This document shows, piece after piece, positions 12,282 to 24,974 of a DNA stretch of 64,000 nt. Numbering within the stretch: position 1 is the stretch's first letter; each line of letters opens with the position of its first letter. The stretch covers positions 77,471,235 to 77,535,234 of the forward strand of contig CM046876.1 of NCBI GenBank assembly GCA_025667525.1, in the 5' to 3' direction. The position numbers and the translations under genes were made by a program. The stretch is from Glebionis coronaria (lineage: Eukaryota; Streptophyta; Magnoliopsida; Asterales; Asteraceae). The notes under the pieces are model-generated. The model did not search any database and had not been told where the DNA came from. It saw nothing but the letters and a program-made list of their open reading frames with translations.

Positions 12282-15200
12282 TGTGACAATCCGTCAATTT
12301 ATGGTCGATATTTTATTCTCAATATTTGTTTGAAAACATTATTTTAATGTTACAATATGAACTCACTTATTTTTGGGAAGAAATTTGGATTTACGTCTTG
12401 AAGTAGCGTCGACTACGTTTAAACCGGAGGATTCAACGTTACGTGCTTACGTTTACATACACCGTCTTTGGTGACAGTCCGACATTTCAGAAAATATATT
12501 TATCCATGAATATTGTTTTGGAGTTTTAAATTTGTGTTGGTTTATAAACTCACAAATTTACGAGAAGAGATTAGGACTTACGATTTTATTTTAACGTCCT
12601 TTACGACTAAACCGGAAACCTTAGGATTACGTATTTATGTTTTCGAACTCCGTTTTTGATGAGACAATTTTTATTGGATTCGTTTTGTGACGGTGATTCA
12701 TAATTTATAAAAACGCTTTTCGTAAAACGACCCGAGGGCACGCAAATCGAGGAAACTAGAATCGAGGGATACCCGTAAATTAGTGGGATGAGACAAGATA
12801 AACCTTGCCCCACCCCACTCAAATTGGACGGCAAGAACTAAGCCACACATCTATTATGTGTCAAGTTGTAAGCAACTATCAACACATGTCCAAGTAGCTT
12901 CAAAGTTAAGCTAACACTAGTCAAAACTACTTCCACACAAACCATTGTCTTCATTTTCTACATGCAAAAACCACCAATTTCCTCTCTACTCTTTCTTGGT
13001 GCCGTCCCATATCTCAACCAAATTACCCCATTCATACAAATTTTAACCATGAACATATGTTATAATCAACATATGTTAATCTCCATTCAAAAAGAGGAAG
13101 ATTGATGCAAGTTTTAACATCCATGGAGGAGTTTTCATGGTGTCATGGGGCTGATTTTCCACAAGGAGTTGATGAAGATTGGAGTTCTTGAAGATGGTCT
13201 TGGCTATGCACAAGTTTCTCCATCAAATTCCATGTTTTGATCACAACCAACATCAACTTGGTGGTATAAAGATTGTCCTCCTCATCTTCTTGATTATTTT
13301 GATTATGTAAACATGTATTTTATTTCCTATTGTATACATTTATGATGATTATATGATGATAAAAATGTTATGTGGGGATTTGTTGTTGATAATCATGGAT
13401 AAAAAGGTGAAAAACCATATGAAACAAGGTTAAAATCTTGATTAATTTACATGGCTGTATAAAACAGTAAAGAAACATGTTATGAACTGATGAAATAATG
13501 AAGTAGGATCCATTTACAGTAAGCTAAATGTCTTGTACACATATGAGAGTTGGCCATGCAATGGAATCAAAATAATGAGTGAGATATGATCAAAACAAGT
13601 TTAGGGTATAAATCTGAAGTTACTGTTTTGTACGATTTTTAGAAAATATTTAGAAGATGATTCAACAGTAGCTATAGAAGAGTTAATTGTAGCACATATC
13701 ATTTAGTTTATGTGATAAAAATTTGAGCTTCTATCTCCATATAGAACTCAAGATATGGCAGTTTTGGTGAAAATGAAGTTAAAAATCAGATTTTTGGAAA
13801 TTAAAGAATAATACTATTATATAAGCACTCACATTTTAATATATAAAATGTAAAATAAAAACCCACTAACTTATAAAACTTATTTATATAAATATATAAA
13901 AGGTGTAATAAGTGTATAAATGATAAAAATGGAAACTTGTTAAGTTTTATAAGTTATAAAACTATAAACATGATTTTTTACGACTTTTTCGGCTATTGCC
14001 GTAAAATTAACGTTTTTGTTAAATAAAACTTAGATGGTTGGACCCGTCTAATGAAAACTTTATAAAACTTATATACTGATATATAGACATGTACAACAAG
14101 TAAAAACCAATAAAAACCCGAACTATAGGACAAACGGGCATTAACGAGCTAAATAAACACATTGGACTAATAATTGGACTAAATAAGTTAAACACTCCTA
14201 AAAAGAACTTATTGGGCTTAACCCATTTGGGCCCAACTTGAAAGTGTATGTACTGATAATATAAGTACAAAAATGATTAATACAAGTTAAATAACTTATA
14301 ATAAGCTTATTGGGCTTAAGGCACGTAAACGGGTAAAACTAGTAAACTAATATAAAAGTTATCGACATATAACACTAAAAGGAGTAAACGAGAATATGTA
14401 AACCCACTTGATCATCATATATATATAATCATCATATGTATACATAGATGTTATTTTTATAAAGTCATTGGACAAACGTCTAAGACCGAGTATTATTTGT
14501 CTAGATTTCCGTGATTGAAGCACGTACCGTACGTCCGAACTGCCGATAACCCGCCTTCCCACATCAACGTGAGTTCATAGCCTCGCACTCCTTTAAATGT
14601 TTTTATAAATGTTTTATAAACCCGCGAGGGAGATAACATGTTAGTTTTTATAAAAGTTTGGACACCATTTGTCCCGATTGTTTGTTTATTGATTTTGGAC
14701 CCGAATGATTGAATGACCCGATTGTATGACCCGATAAATGATTAATGGACCCGATAGATGAAATCAAATGGATTATTAAAGTTAGGTTATGTCACTAAAA
14801 CTCCCATTAGCATGAATTGTGAACTACCGGGAGTTGGTAGACGCTTATGCATTTAATAATACTATTTGGGGACGATCACCCTAGTTCGCGCCTTGACGGT
14901 TGATCCCCGTCGTGCCACATTGATTGGTAAGCGAATTTATGTATGAGAAGATTTCCATAGCGTGACCTTTGTGACGACACGCTAATTTAGATGGGCAAAT
15001 TGAGTATCGGGTTAGCTACCCGTTGTTTGGTTTAGTAAGGTAACAATGTCATGCGGCTTATAATAATCCAAATTAACGAAATACTGTTGTACGCTCCGAA
15101 TTATGATGTATTGCCTGACTAGCAATACGGGGTCATACTAATGATATTATGTTTGTGTTTTGGTTTTCGTAACCATATTCATATACGGTTTTTATTTAAC

Positions 15201-15725
15201 TTTATACAACGTCGTAAGACGTATTGTATGATGTTTTTACGACATTGGCTCGTATAATGATTTTTAAGGCAAATGCCTATATTATGATTTTCGATAAGGA
15301 TTTGTATAAAATGACTTTGGCTATTTTATGGCCTATTAAAATGATTTGTACAAAATGATTTTCGGTAATAATTTTATACCGATATTATATTGATGGTTTA
15401 TTAAACTCTATGAATTCACTCGGCGTTATCGCTGACCTTTTCTTTTAACATGTTTTATCTCAGGTACTTGAAGGTAATTCTCGGGAAGACCACAAGAATT
15501 CATGGCCCGCACTTAAACAATAATTTCCATTCAAACTCTTTGTAAAACTTTGTATGAAATGTAATGACTTGGGACCTATGTAATTTTGATATTTATGAAT
15601 GGAAAATGCTTTATTATTAAAACGACGCGACTTTTAAGCGTTGTCTATGATGTGAGTAATGTGCTATCCCGTAACACCAACTAGTCTTCCGCTGTACTGA
15701 GTTGTATAAATTTGGGGGTGTTACA
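12282..15725 (+). repeat. 3' LTR of element E
   Basis: 3444 bp, same ends as the 5' LTR, followed by the target duplication GTGTT at 15726-15730. Most differences from the 5' copy are single substitutions; one is an extra T near 13978. Confidence 0.95.
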
Positions 15726-15730
15726 GTGTT

Positions 15731-17025
15731 AGTTAATTTAGCTAGTTTTATTTTTCTTTCTTTAGTTTTCATTTTAGAGAGGGAAAGTGTTTAACTTTCT
15801 CTCACTAAAAACTTCATCTTTTCTCTCTTTCATGTTTAAGCTTTAATTCACTCTTGTATTTTTGAATCTTTAATCTACAAGTTCAAGTTAAGTTTTTCAT
15901 ATTCAATCTCTTTCTACCTTTCTTGATTTTTACTTTAATTTTGATCCGAAATCATTTTTCATATTGTTTAATCTTGATGTTTATGTGATTAAAAAGTTTA
16001 TCTTTTTAACCCTATATAAGTTTTTATACGATTAAGCTTAAAGCTTGTTATGCTTTTTGGCTTATTTAGTATCTAGCTTATTTGCCTTTTGGTCTTCTTA
16101 AAAGTTTAGTCTTTTTAAAAGTTTGATTCATAAAGTTTGCTTATTTCGTAATTTAAAAGTTTTCAAATTTGTGCTTATTGAGTTGGTTAAGTTTTTGTTA
16201 ATTGTTCTTTTTAGAAGTGCTTATTGGTTTATTAGCTTATTGCATTCACCCGAATATTGTGGCATTTCCATCACAATCATAGGGTTTACATATTGCGACG
16301 GTTATTCAGACGGATTCATTGTGATCGCAATAACCCTTAGGGTTTTACTTTGCGATCAAGAGTATTCAGATCCCTTATTCCGATCGTGATTCTGATCGCT
16401 CATTGCGATCGTATATTGCGACGGGTCTTAAGGTTATATTAAGACGAAACGCTGCCAAAATTTCATAAGCATTATTCCGATAGAAGTCATATTCCGACGG
16501 ATCTGTATTCCGATAGTTTTTGTTGTTAATTATTCCGATACTTTGAACATTCCGACAGCTTACATTCACATTAAGATAGAACTGTATTCCGATAGAATCT
16601 ATCTTTATTCCGATAGCTTTCATTTGTTACATTCCGATGGTTATTCAGACAAAATATTCCGACACAAACATTCCGATGGATTATTCCGACAGATTGAGTT
16701 TTTATTTTCTATTTACTTGCTTTTATTTTAATTTCCAATTTAACTTGTCCAACATTTTTACTAAGTTTTTATTTTTACAAACTTTTAAGTTTTAAGCTTT
16801 AAATTTACTTTTTAAGTTTTAAATCATTTATTTTCAACTCGTAATTTTAGTTTAGTTTTTAAAGTTTTATTTTTACTCAACGACATTTTAATATTTGCTT
16901 TTAGTTTAAAATAGATAACCAAACCTTTTTATTTTCCACCAAGAACGACTGAGTCGCACTTTCTACTAGTAATCAATTCGAAAAGATCGGACGATAACTC
17001 TTTCATAACTAAGTAAAATCTAGTA
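15731..17025 (+). mobile_element. 3' LTR of element D, second part
   Basis: Continues the LTR cut at 3481. It begins with a T-rich leader (R/U5) like those of B and F, then GCTTATT repeats (16039-16246), an array of TTCCGA-type motifs (16474-16690), another T-rich stretch, and an end resembling that of F: ATCAATTCG followed by CTAGTA. The exact LTR end (about 17025) is uncertain because the flanking target duplication is not in the window. Short open frames at 16123-16731 are by-products of the repeats. Confidence 0.75.
16474..16690 (+). repeat. Array of ATTCCGAT/ATTCCGAC motifs in element D LTR
   Basis: About a dozen copies of an 8-10 base motif with core TTCCGA, irregularly spaced. Just upstream (16270-16440) are related TTGCGAYCG-type motifs. 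The LTR of F carries a denser array of the same core. Confidence 0.8.
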
Positions 17026-17386
17026 ATTGCCTAGGGACTGTTTTTGCCATTTAATGAAAGTTATAAAATCTAATTATAACTAGAGGGACTATTACTGCTA
17101 TAACCCGAAAGTATTACAAGCCCTAGGTACCAAAAATGTAAAAATCCGAAAGCTTTACTTTAATAGAAATATGGAGGGAGTAGTTGTGCACTTACCCGAA
17201 ACTTAAACAAGCCCTAAACCTTTATTCCATTTTTATTTAGTAAAACTTAAACAACCTAAACCGTAAGGACTAAAACTATAATTTCTTAAACTCGTGATTT
17301 ATAAACTATTTATAAATATTGGAAACTTTTGGGGACTTTAAGTTAAATAAAATAATTATATTTTAATTTATAAAATAATTTATGTA

Positions 17387-17449
<63 letters not shown>

Positions 17450-18438
17450 TTAAATACAATTATAGTTATACTAGAATTGTGAGTAAAACATTTTTACTTA
17501 AACCAGTAATTTATTTACAAGTTTGAATAAACGTTATTAATACTTGCACTACAGTCATTTAAATAAACACTGTAGCATTCAAATTAATTAAAAACTGTAC
17601 AAGCATACTCATATGTTTTCTTATATTATTTATTAAGACTGTACTATTTAATTAGGCAGTAGACTGTGACGTGAGCATTACTTGGATTTCCTTTTATTTG
17701 CACAGCCGTTACAGACTCCAAGGTGAGTTTACAGTAGAAATCATTCCTCTACGGGGGAGAAAACATGCAACTTCTTTTATTAGACATAAACTGTATTGTA
17801 TAAACTTTGATTACGATTGCCTATTGTAGAAACTGTTCAATTATTGTAATTGCCCGAATGTTATAAATAGATCTATTGGGATTGACGATTCCCATCTGGG
17901 TGAGTAGCGCTCACTGTGCCTTGGCCGGGACAACAGATGTATACCATGTTGGAACTGGGTTTGGCGCCTTTTTTGTAAGGCCCCGGGTTCTCATCTGTTG
18001 ATAACTATGGAGAGTTAAGCTTCAGTTTTAAGCAATATGGAATGTAATTACCTTTTTAGTATGGATGCTATGTGCATTACTACTATCATGATCATTTAAT
18101 ATCCAAACTTATTTTATTAAACCTGTAAATTCACCAACTTTATGTTGACCCTCTAAGCATGTTTTTCTTAGGAAAATGAAGCTAATACGTGGTGTGTGCA
18201 TGGAATCAAGCATCATAGTAGTCTACATTTTAGGACTCATCAGGGGTTTCTACTGGGGAAAAATGAACAATTGATTTTATCATGTTTAAACAATTTTTAT
18301 TAATTTGTACACTGTTCATGTAATATATATGAGGGATAATCTTTTATCCTGTGCTCTATGTGCTATTTACTATTGATCCACCCCTGTGACATTACAAACA
18401 TTATTTCCGCTACAATTGACCCAACCAGGGGTGTCACA
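17026..18438 (+). mobile_element. Element X: 3' part of a chromovirus-like LTR
   Basis: Has the layout of the last part of a Tekay/Del-like LTR and ends GGGGTGTCACA at 18438, compared with GGGGGTGTTACA in E, with a TTTCCGCT motif about 40 bases before the end as in E. After 18438 the sequence continues as the LTR of A (AAATAAGCTAAGG, matching 58876 onward), so X interrupts A there. Its left part is missing at the D boundary, so D probably inserted into X. It includes an AT microsatellite and no coding sequence. Confidence 0.6.
17390..17447. repeat. (AT)n microsatellite
   Basis: About 29 uninterrupted AT dinucleotides inside the X LTR fragment. Confidence 0.95.
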
Positions 18439-20737
18439 CAAATAAGCTAAGGTTTGTTTCAAAAAGCTTCTAATACAAATTTACCTAGTCAGTTCAAAAG
18501 ATTTTAGCTTAAATGGTCTAAAAGCTCAATAAGCACTTTCTGGAATAAGCACTTTTAAGAGATCTGCTTATTCAGATAAGCACTAAAGCTGAATTGCTCA
18601 AAACATGATCAATAGGCCAAATAAGGAAGACCTATCCATGAAAATCTCAAAAAGCACCACAGAATAAGCTAGAAAATCAAATAAGCTATTTTGGCTTTTG
18701 TTGACCAAACATTGACCAACGTTGACCAAGTCTGACCTTGGTCCAATCTTAATTTCTCAGCTTATCTAACTGATTTGTGAAAGAAAATTAACACTTTTAT
18801 GAAGAGAATAAGCTTGCGATGAAAATCTGTATAGGACTTATCACATAAACTTGCATTTGCTATGAGGCTTATTCTAAGGCTGATTTCTTGCTTATTAGTG
18901 AAAACTGTATAGTCTACCCTATATGTCTAGAAAGCTAGGATGATAAGCTATTCTCGGAATTAAAATTCCCTTCCTAATTCCTAGTAATGAAGATTTGGCA
19001 AGCATTTGAAATGCATGTTTTGACTATGAAATATGACCCAAAGTATTTAGAATGCTAATTGCCTGTTTGACTAATTGTTTGACTTCAAAACTTGCAGTCT
19101 TACTTGTTACCAACTACTAAGTGGAAACTAACTTCTACTAGCAACTTTCCAACACTAATTCAAGATATGATGATCTAAGCCAAACACTAGTTAACGGAAT
19201 AAGCAAGAATAAAGCTATGAGACTATATGAATCTAGCAGATTAAACTATCTAACAATCAAGTCATATCCAAGAACTGAAAATAAGCACATATCATGCAAT
19301 TGCAAGTAGTTTTACACTAGAATACACAAATGAGCATGAAGACTAAGTTTTGAGAGGAAAATGTAAAGAGAAACTTCTAAGAACTTTGAAGGCTTCTTTA
19401 ATGAAGAAGTGGAGCGCTGAGCTCACTTGTAACTCTATCAACACCAAATCAACTCATCTACACAGCTACAAACCAAAATCTACCATCATCATCTATACTT
19501 GATCAATTTGTAAAGTGGCTATGTCTGAGCTATGAGAATGGACTGCTACTTCTGAATTCTTGATCAAAGCTTCAAAATCAACCAACTAACTCCATTGTTC
19601 AATCAAGAACAATAGAATCACAGCAATAATAGTAATGTAGTATGAAGGTTCAAGTGAATTTTACAAGTGTTTTTAACAGACTAACTAACTAACTCAAAGT
19701 GTTTGTCAAGCACTTTGAGTAGTTATAACTAGTAACTGCTAACAAGATTGAGAGAGAATTGGGAAAAGTGTGTATTTTTACACACTAAGCTACTTCTCAC
19801 AAATGAGAGATACACGGGCTATTTATAGAGTGAAATTAGGTGCTGGGGAGGTCCAATGATGTGTTGCATCCAAACAGAAAATGCCACGTGGCTTCATCTT
19901 CCTAATTGAGAACTCTTGTTCATGATCCAAATTAGGGGAAAATTATTCAATGGATGAAATGGTGATTAAACAAGTGGGTTGAATTCGTCTCATCATTTAG
20001 ATCATTTTTATGTTGAAAGCTCCTTCTGAAAGTGCCTAAATCTTGCTCCACGATCTGGGTATAAAGAGTGACGCGTGTCAAGCTCTTATTTGTACATTAA
20101 TATTCACGCGGATCATTATCCAGTATAACAGTGGGATATATGAAGTGTATGCATGTGATTGGTGGAGAAGTGCTAGTGGTGAGCACTGTTATGATTTTGT
20201 TGCATACTCTCTCCTCATTAATAGCAACTCTGAGTTGGCAATCCATGTCTCATATATTCCTCACTTGTGATTGGCTGAAAAGGTTATCACACGGATCAAG
20301 CTTGACTTATCTTTCATTTTTGGCAAAATAGGTCATCTAGTTAACAACCTTGAATCTTGAACTCCAAACTTCAATAACTTTATCATATTTAGCTCTTTGA
20401 CTTCATACTTGACCAGAATTGAACCCTTGACTTGTTGACTTGAACTTTGACCAGATTTGACTGTTCTAACTTGTCACTTTTAGTCCCTCAACTTTACAAG
20501 TTGTTAAGAAAGGTCCTTTAACTTGTTTGACTTGTCATCTTTTGTCCTTCTTTTGTCTTTTCTTCATCATTAATTCCTTGATTTCCATGTTTGCATCAAA
20601 TTTGTATCTTTTTACTTACACAAGCACAAACAACAAATAATACCTATAATACTGCTTTTACACATTAAAATCTGGTATTTTACTTTATGTTTTAGGGTTA
20701 AATATGATATAATTGATATGAGATTTCACTTATATCA
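18439..20737 (-). repeat. 3' LTR of element A (truncated by X)
   Basis: Minus-strand LTR beginning TGATATAAGTGAAATC at 20737, directly after the polypurine tract. It matches 58876-61240 with scattered substitutions and indels, a few percent by eye. About 550 bases of its end are missing because X sits there. A TATA box (CTATAAATAG on the minus strand) is at 19819-19828. The half near 18441-18920 is rich in GCTTATT on the minus strand. Open frames near 20043-20331 are not conserved as proteins. Confidence 0.85.
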
Positions 20738-20751
20738 AATCCCCTACACTT
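20738..20751 (-). promoter_or_regulatory. Polypurine tract of element A
   Basis: On the minus strand AAGTGTAGGGGATT immediately precedes the LTR start TGATATAAG. It is identical to the tracts of B and D. Confidence 0.85.
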
Positions 20752-22732
20752 GATCATTACCATGAACTCATGCAATGCCACATTTCAAAGCACCAAATTA
20801 CACTTTTCTCATAATTAATCTACCTTGGACATGATGAAATACTTTTACACTACACTACACTATATGATGCATGATTTTGATTTTTATAATGCAATGCAAA
20901 GAATACAATTCTATTTACATATTTTTTATTTTTCTTGAAATGGTTTTAATGGAAATAACTCATAAAGAAATCAAAGACTTTAATTAGGGCTTTGGTACCA
21001 TGAACACTTATCATCATCAAGTTTCACTTTCTCCATACCAAGCTTAAAACCAAGATCATTGTTATCCATAAGTGAAAGTGCATCGACTTATTCATACAAA
21101 TTAATTGTGCTACCATTATACTCCCACTTATTATGCCTCTAAGACCGGTTATTATTTGATCAAATTGCTTTTGAGCAAATTTGTCATTATTTAAAGCGTG
21201 AAATATAAGAAGTGTAAAATCTGAAAATAAGGAAGCACGGTTTTAATCCTAAGTAACCATCATATCCATTACTTGAAAAACCGCCCATAATTGATATGAG
21301 TCCGACCCAAAATAATAAGTCATTCATCTTATGTGTAAGATCCTTATGTCATGCATTAATAAGTAGCTACACACTCGCTAAGAAAATAAAAATAAAACTC
21401 ATGAAATAATTTATATCTGCCGCCTTTTTGAGACCTTGGATCTTCAATCTCGCAACCCGTCAAGGTAATATTGGATTGGAGCAACTATTAAATCCCCGCA
21501 ACCCTTGTGAGAGTAATATTCAAATTTAATAGCTACTATAATTAACACTTCACTGCCCCTCTTAGGAGTCTTGTATAATTACTTTTTTTTCTTTTTCTTT
21601 TATTTCTCTTTTTTTTTCTAGCCACACATTTTTTTTATAAGCCACTCTTATTTTTCTTTATTTCTCACAAATAAAATGAAAAAAATAAAAGGAAAAACAC
21701 CCGCTAAGTATTAAGCATGACATAAGTCTAGTACACATAAAACGTTCTAACTTAGAATCTTAAGACGTACTTATACGAACCACGAATGATTAATCAAAAA
21801 TGCATAAGAGACTAGAAACCGATTAAAACTGGTCTTGATTATTTATTAACATATATACATGCGTTGACAAGAAAGTAAAGGTTGCGAAAGGGGATATAAA
21901 AGCCATAATTAGTTAATATGAGGTTTATCTAGCCCTTTACACTTAGTTCAAACTCCATCATCTCTCGTTCTCCATAGTTTAAAATCTTAAATAATGAGAC
22001 TAGTGGAAGCTTAGCCTAATAAACTAATAAATATCTATATGGTTAAGGATACTAGCTAGAGTAAGCTTGGATAAGCAAACTCGGGTTGAGTCAAAATATT
22101 TATGATAGGCCTAATATGTCAAAGAAGTCTAAATTTGTTAAACCATATCCTTTATTATATTTTTTTTCCTTTTTCATTTGTTTTGATGAAATATAAAAGA
22201 AGAATATATACAATGCAAATGTGTTACGTAAATGAAAAAATGATTAATGCAAGAATTATGAATGTATATTTTTGGTGGCAAAAATAGATCAAAATTTTGA
22301 AAAATGTTGAAAAATCAATTTCCAAGTTATCTTGAAGGCAATGACAATGTTCTAGGTAAGGTCACTTCGATAGAAGACCCCTTACACTTAAGATAAATAT
22401 TATCCTCAATGTTTAAGAGTATTAGAGTAAACTCCCCTACACTTATGACATTGATAACTTTGCTTAACTCAAGCTAAGGAAAGGTCTACTAAAGTGAATT
22501 CATTTTAGACATTATTAAGAGTCAATTTTGAATCACAAAAGTAACAAAGTGAACCCGATACTAGGGCCTCCTTCATAAGCTCCAATGCATGCAATGAGAG
22601 AGGCACCCCCTACACTTCATCTCATCTATATACCCTTTATTCCTATCCTACCACACTCTAGACTAAATGATCTAATCCTAGTTATTCAAGCTTGATTTAT
22701 GGAGTCTCTAGCTCGACTCTTCCCACAATGAA
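20752..22732 (-). other. 3' untranslated region of element A
   Basis: Non-coding, lying between the integrase stop and the polypurine tract on the minus strand. It carries the AAGTGTAGGGG-like motif near 22606-22618 and 22434-22446, and a weaker copy near 22381-22393, in the same order as in B, D and F. Stretches near 21960-22100 match the 3' regions of the other elements (for example the minus-strand CTCGTTCTCCA complement near the pol end). No envelope-like frame was found. Confidence 0.7.
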
Positions 22733-23809
22733 TTAATTCATGGGGAAAATGGGGATCTCTTGGACCATTTCAACGGAAATGTCCTTCCCAAAGTAATGCT
22801 TAACACGATGACCATTCACTTTGAAATTTGGGCCATATGGTTGTGACAACTCAATAGTCCCATATGGAAATACTTGAGCAATATTGAATGCATCGGACCA
22901 TCGTGACTTAAGCTTGCCCGCAGAAAGCTTCAACCGTGAGTTATAGAGTAAACCGACTCTCCAACTTTGAACTCACGGTTCTTGATCTTAGCATCATGCA
23001 ATTGCTTAGTCTTTTCCTTATAAAGCAATGAGTTATCATAGGCATCGGTTCTAACCTCATTCATCTCATTAAGTTGGTCTTTCCTATGTGAACCGACTTG
23101 GTCTAGATCAAAGTTAGCCCATTTAGAGCCCATGAAGCCTTATGTTCTAACTCGAATGGGAGGTGGTATGCTTTTCCATAGACAAGTCTATAAGGTGTGC
23201 AACCCACTAGTGTCTTAAAAGCGGTCCTAAAAGCCCATAAAGCATCATCAAGCTTATCCGACCAAGAAGCTCGATGCTCTCTCACCGTTCGTTCTAGAAT
23301 CCTCTTTAAACCATGATTTGTGACCTCAGTTTGCCCATTGGTTTGAGGGTGTACGCGGTAGAAAGTCTATGGTTAACACCATACTTCTTCATAACTCTTG
23401 TAAATTGATCATTACAAAAATGAGTCCCACGATCACTTATGATGGCACGAGGTACACCAAACCTAACAAATAATTGCTTCAAGAAATTGACTACAACTCT
23501 AGCATCATTGGTAGGTAAGGCCTTAGCCTCAACCCACTTAGAAACATAATCCACCGCTACGAGTATGTATTTATTTCCCTTTGATGATGGAAAAGGTCCC
23601 ATAAAATCTATGCCCCATACATCAAATCACATTCTTGTATGAAATTTTGTGAAATTGCGTCTCTATGATTTATTTTTCCTTGTCTTTGACAAACATCACA
23701 ATATTTCACCATTTCTTGGGCATCTTTATAAATGGAAGGCCAATAGTAACCCGAATCAAAGACTTTTTTAGCCATGTAGTTAGGCCCAAAATGGCCCCCC
23801 GTAGGTCCC
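22733..23809 (-). pseudogene. Integrase of element A, downstream part
   Basis: Minus-strand integrase from just after the first zinc-ligand histidine to the end of the polyprotein. It reads GPTGGHFGP and the C-x2-C pair CDVC in the zinc-binding domain. The DDE core follows, with [27 protein letters not shown] and the DALWAFRTA region. The C-terminal part reads SAGKLKSRW and [12 protein letters not shown] stop separates the zinc domain from the core near 23600, a frameshift lies near 23340, and others lie near 23130 and 22930. The frame resumes at a GGGAC where the upstream half at 41791 stops, so B insertion split the gene. Confidence 0.85.
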
Positions 23810-24967
23810 TAATAAGTGTGTAAACACTTATCCTTTTGCAACTAAAATCAAGGTAAAACAAGACCTAATCATGTGTTTAATGTCGTAAAAGTCGGAATTA
23901 CGCGTGGTTTTGTGTTTTTGTGTTAAATAGGTACAAATGATCAAAAGAAGAGAAAACACACGATTTCACGGTCAAATGTTGAAGAAAAGTCTAAAAAAGA
24001 GACGAAGATAAAGTCAAAGACTAAAAGTGTGCCCAAGTTCACGAAAACCGGCAAAGGCGACACAATTTTGAAGAAAAGATCGAAAGGCCAAAAATATTTA
24101 TCAAAGTTATCGGGCTTGTGGGTCCCACATTGGATCTATTGGGCTTAAAAGCCCAATAGAAAAAAAAAACAAGTTAAAGTAGTTTTGCCCTTAAAGGCCC
24201 AAATGGCCCAAGTCTTTTTAAATAACACACGGATTGGAAATTAATTGGGCCACAAGCCCAATCACAAGAGACAATGAAACGAAAGTGAAATGAAAAGAAA
24301 GTTTGCTCGGTCAAACTATACAAGAAATGGTCAAATGACCAGTCACCCAACCGTCCCAACCACAAACGTATAACCAGTCAAACTTTATTCACTCCTTCAC
24401 ACAAATAAAACGTTTTTAATAAACATTTATCCCTCACTCCACACGCATTTAATAAATTCACCCTACCCACCACCTCACTTTACCTCTCGATATAAACAAA
24501 GTGAAAAATAAACCCACCCCTTTTCTCTCTCCCAAATAAAACGCAGCAACCCCTTTTTCCTCCATTTTTACCCTATCTCACCCAAACCCTAATTACCATA
24601 ACAAAAGAAAATTACTCACGAAATTTGGGGGTTTTTACATATTCGTGTGATTCACACGAACACCATTAAATCCCCCAAAAGAATCGGAAGATCCACCAAG
24701 TGAGTGGTCCTCAATCCTATCCTACGTGGCTCATCTTTTGGTTTTGATTGGTGGAAATAAATCACCAATACCAATCCCTCCAATCAAGAGACTCCACATC
24801 ACCACCAAGAAATACAACTAGCACACCACCCATTACAGCTTGGCAATCCGTGGCACAAGAGTTAATTACAGCCGTTGTTGGAGAAAGAAGAAAGAGAAAA
24901 TGAAGAAAGAGCGGCTATGATTCAAGAACGTGGGCACCAATCTTCACCAACAGGTTTTGGGTTCGCC

Positions 24968-24974
24968 TATAAAA
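24968..24974 (+). promoter_or_regulatory. TATA box of element B 5' LTR
   Basis: TATAAAA in a GC-richer context, followed about 30 bases on by a probable start region. It is conserved at 36339-36345 in the 3' LTR and aligned with the TATA boxes of D and F. Confidence 0.65.

Larger units (their letters stand above)
3482..15725 (+). mobile_element. Element E: full-length Tekay/Del-like chromovirus with decayed coding region
   Basis: A 12,244-bp LTR retrotransposon with LTRs at 3482-6924 and 12282-15725, both running from TGTGACAATCC to GGGGGTGTTACA. A perfect 5-bp target duplication GTGTT occurs at 3477-3481 and 15726-15730. The primer-binding site resembles initiator tRNA-Met, and the polypurine tract is at 12264-12281. 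The LTRs differ at only about 26 places in 3.44 kb by eye, about 0.75 percent, so the insertion is recent. The 5.3-kb interior nevertheless has no long open frame; only relics of reverse transcriptase and integrase can be read. Assignment to Tekay/Del rests on the LTR ends, LTR length, primer site and RT/integrase relics. Confidence 0.92.

Noticed and set aside
16123..16731. Three short frames in D's LTR
   Set aside because: Translation of GCTTATT and TTCCGAT repeats, on both strands; not conserved as protein.
17026..18438. X as the minus-strand start of an LTR (reverse complement begins TGTGACACCCC)
   Set aside because: Possible, but the TTTCCGCT and GGGGTGTCACA order near its end matches the + strand end of E better, so + orientation was preferred.
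24174..24365. A 63-codon frame present three times (also 35544-35735 and 39681-39872)
   Set aside because: Antisense within B-type LTR copies; conserved because the copies are recent. No known domain.
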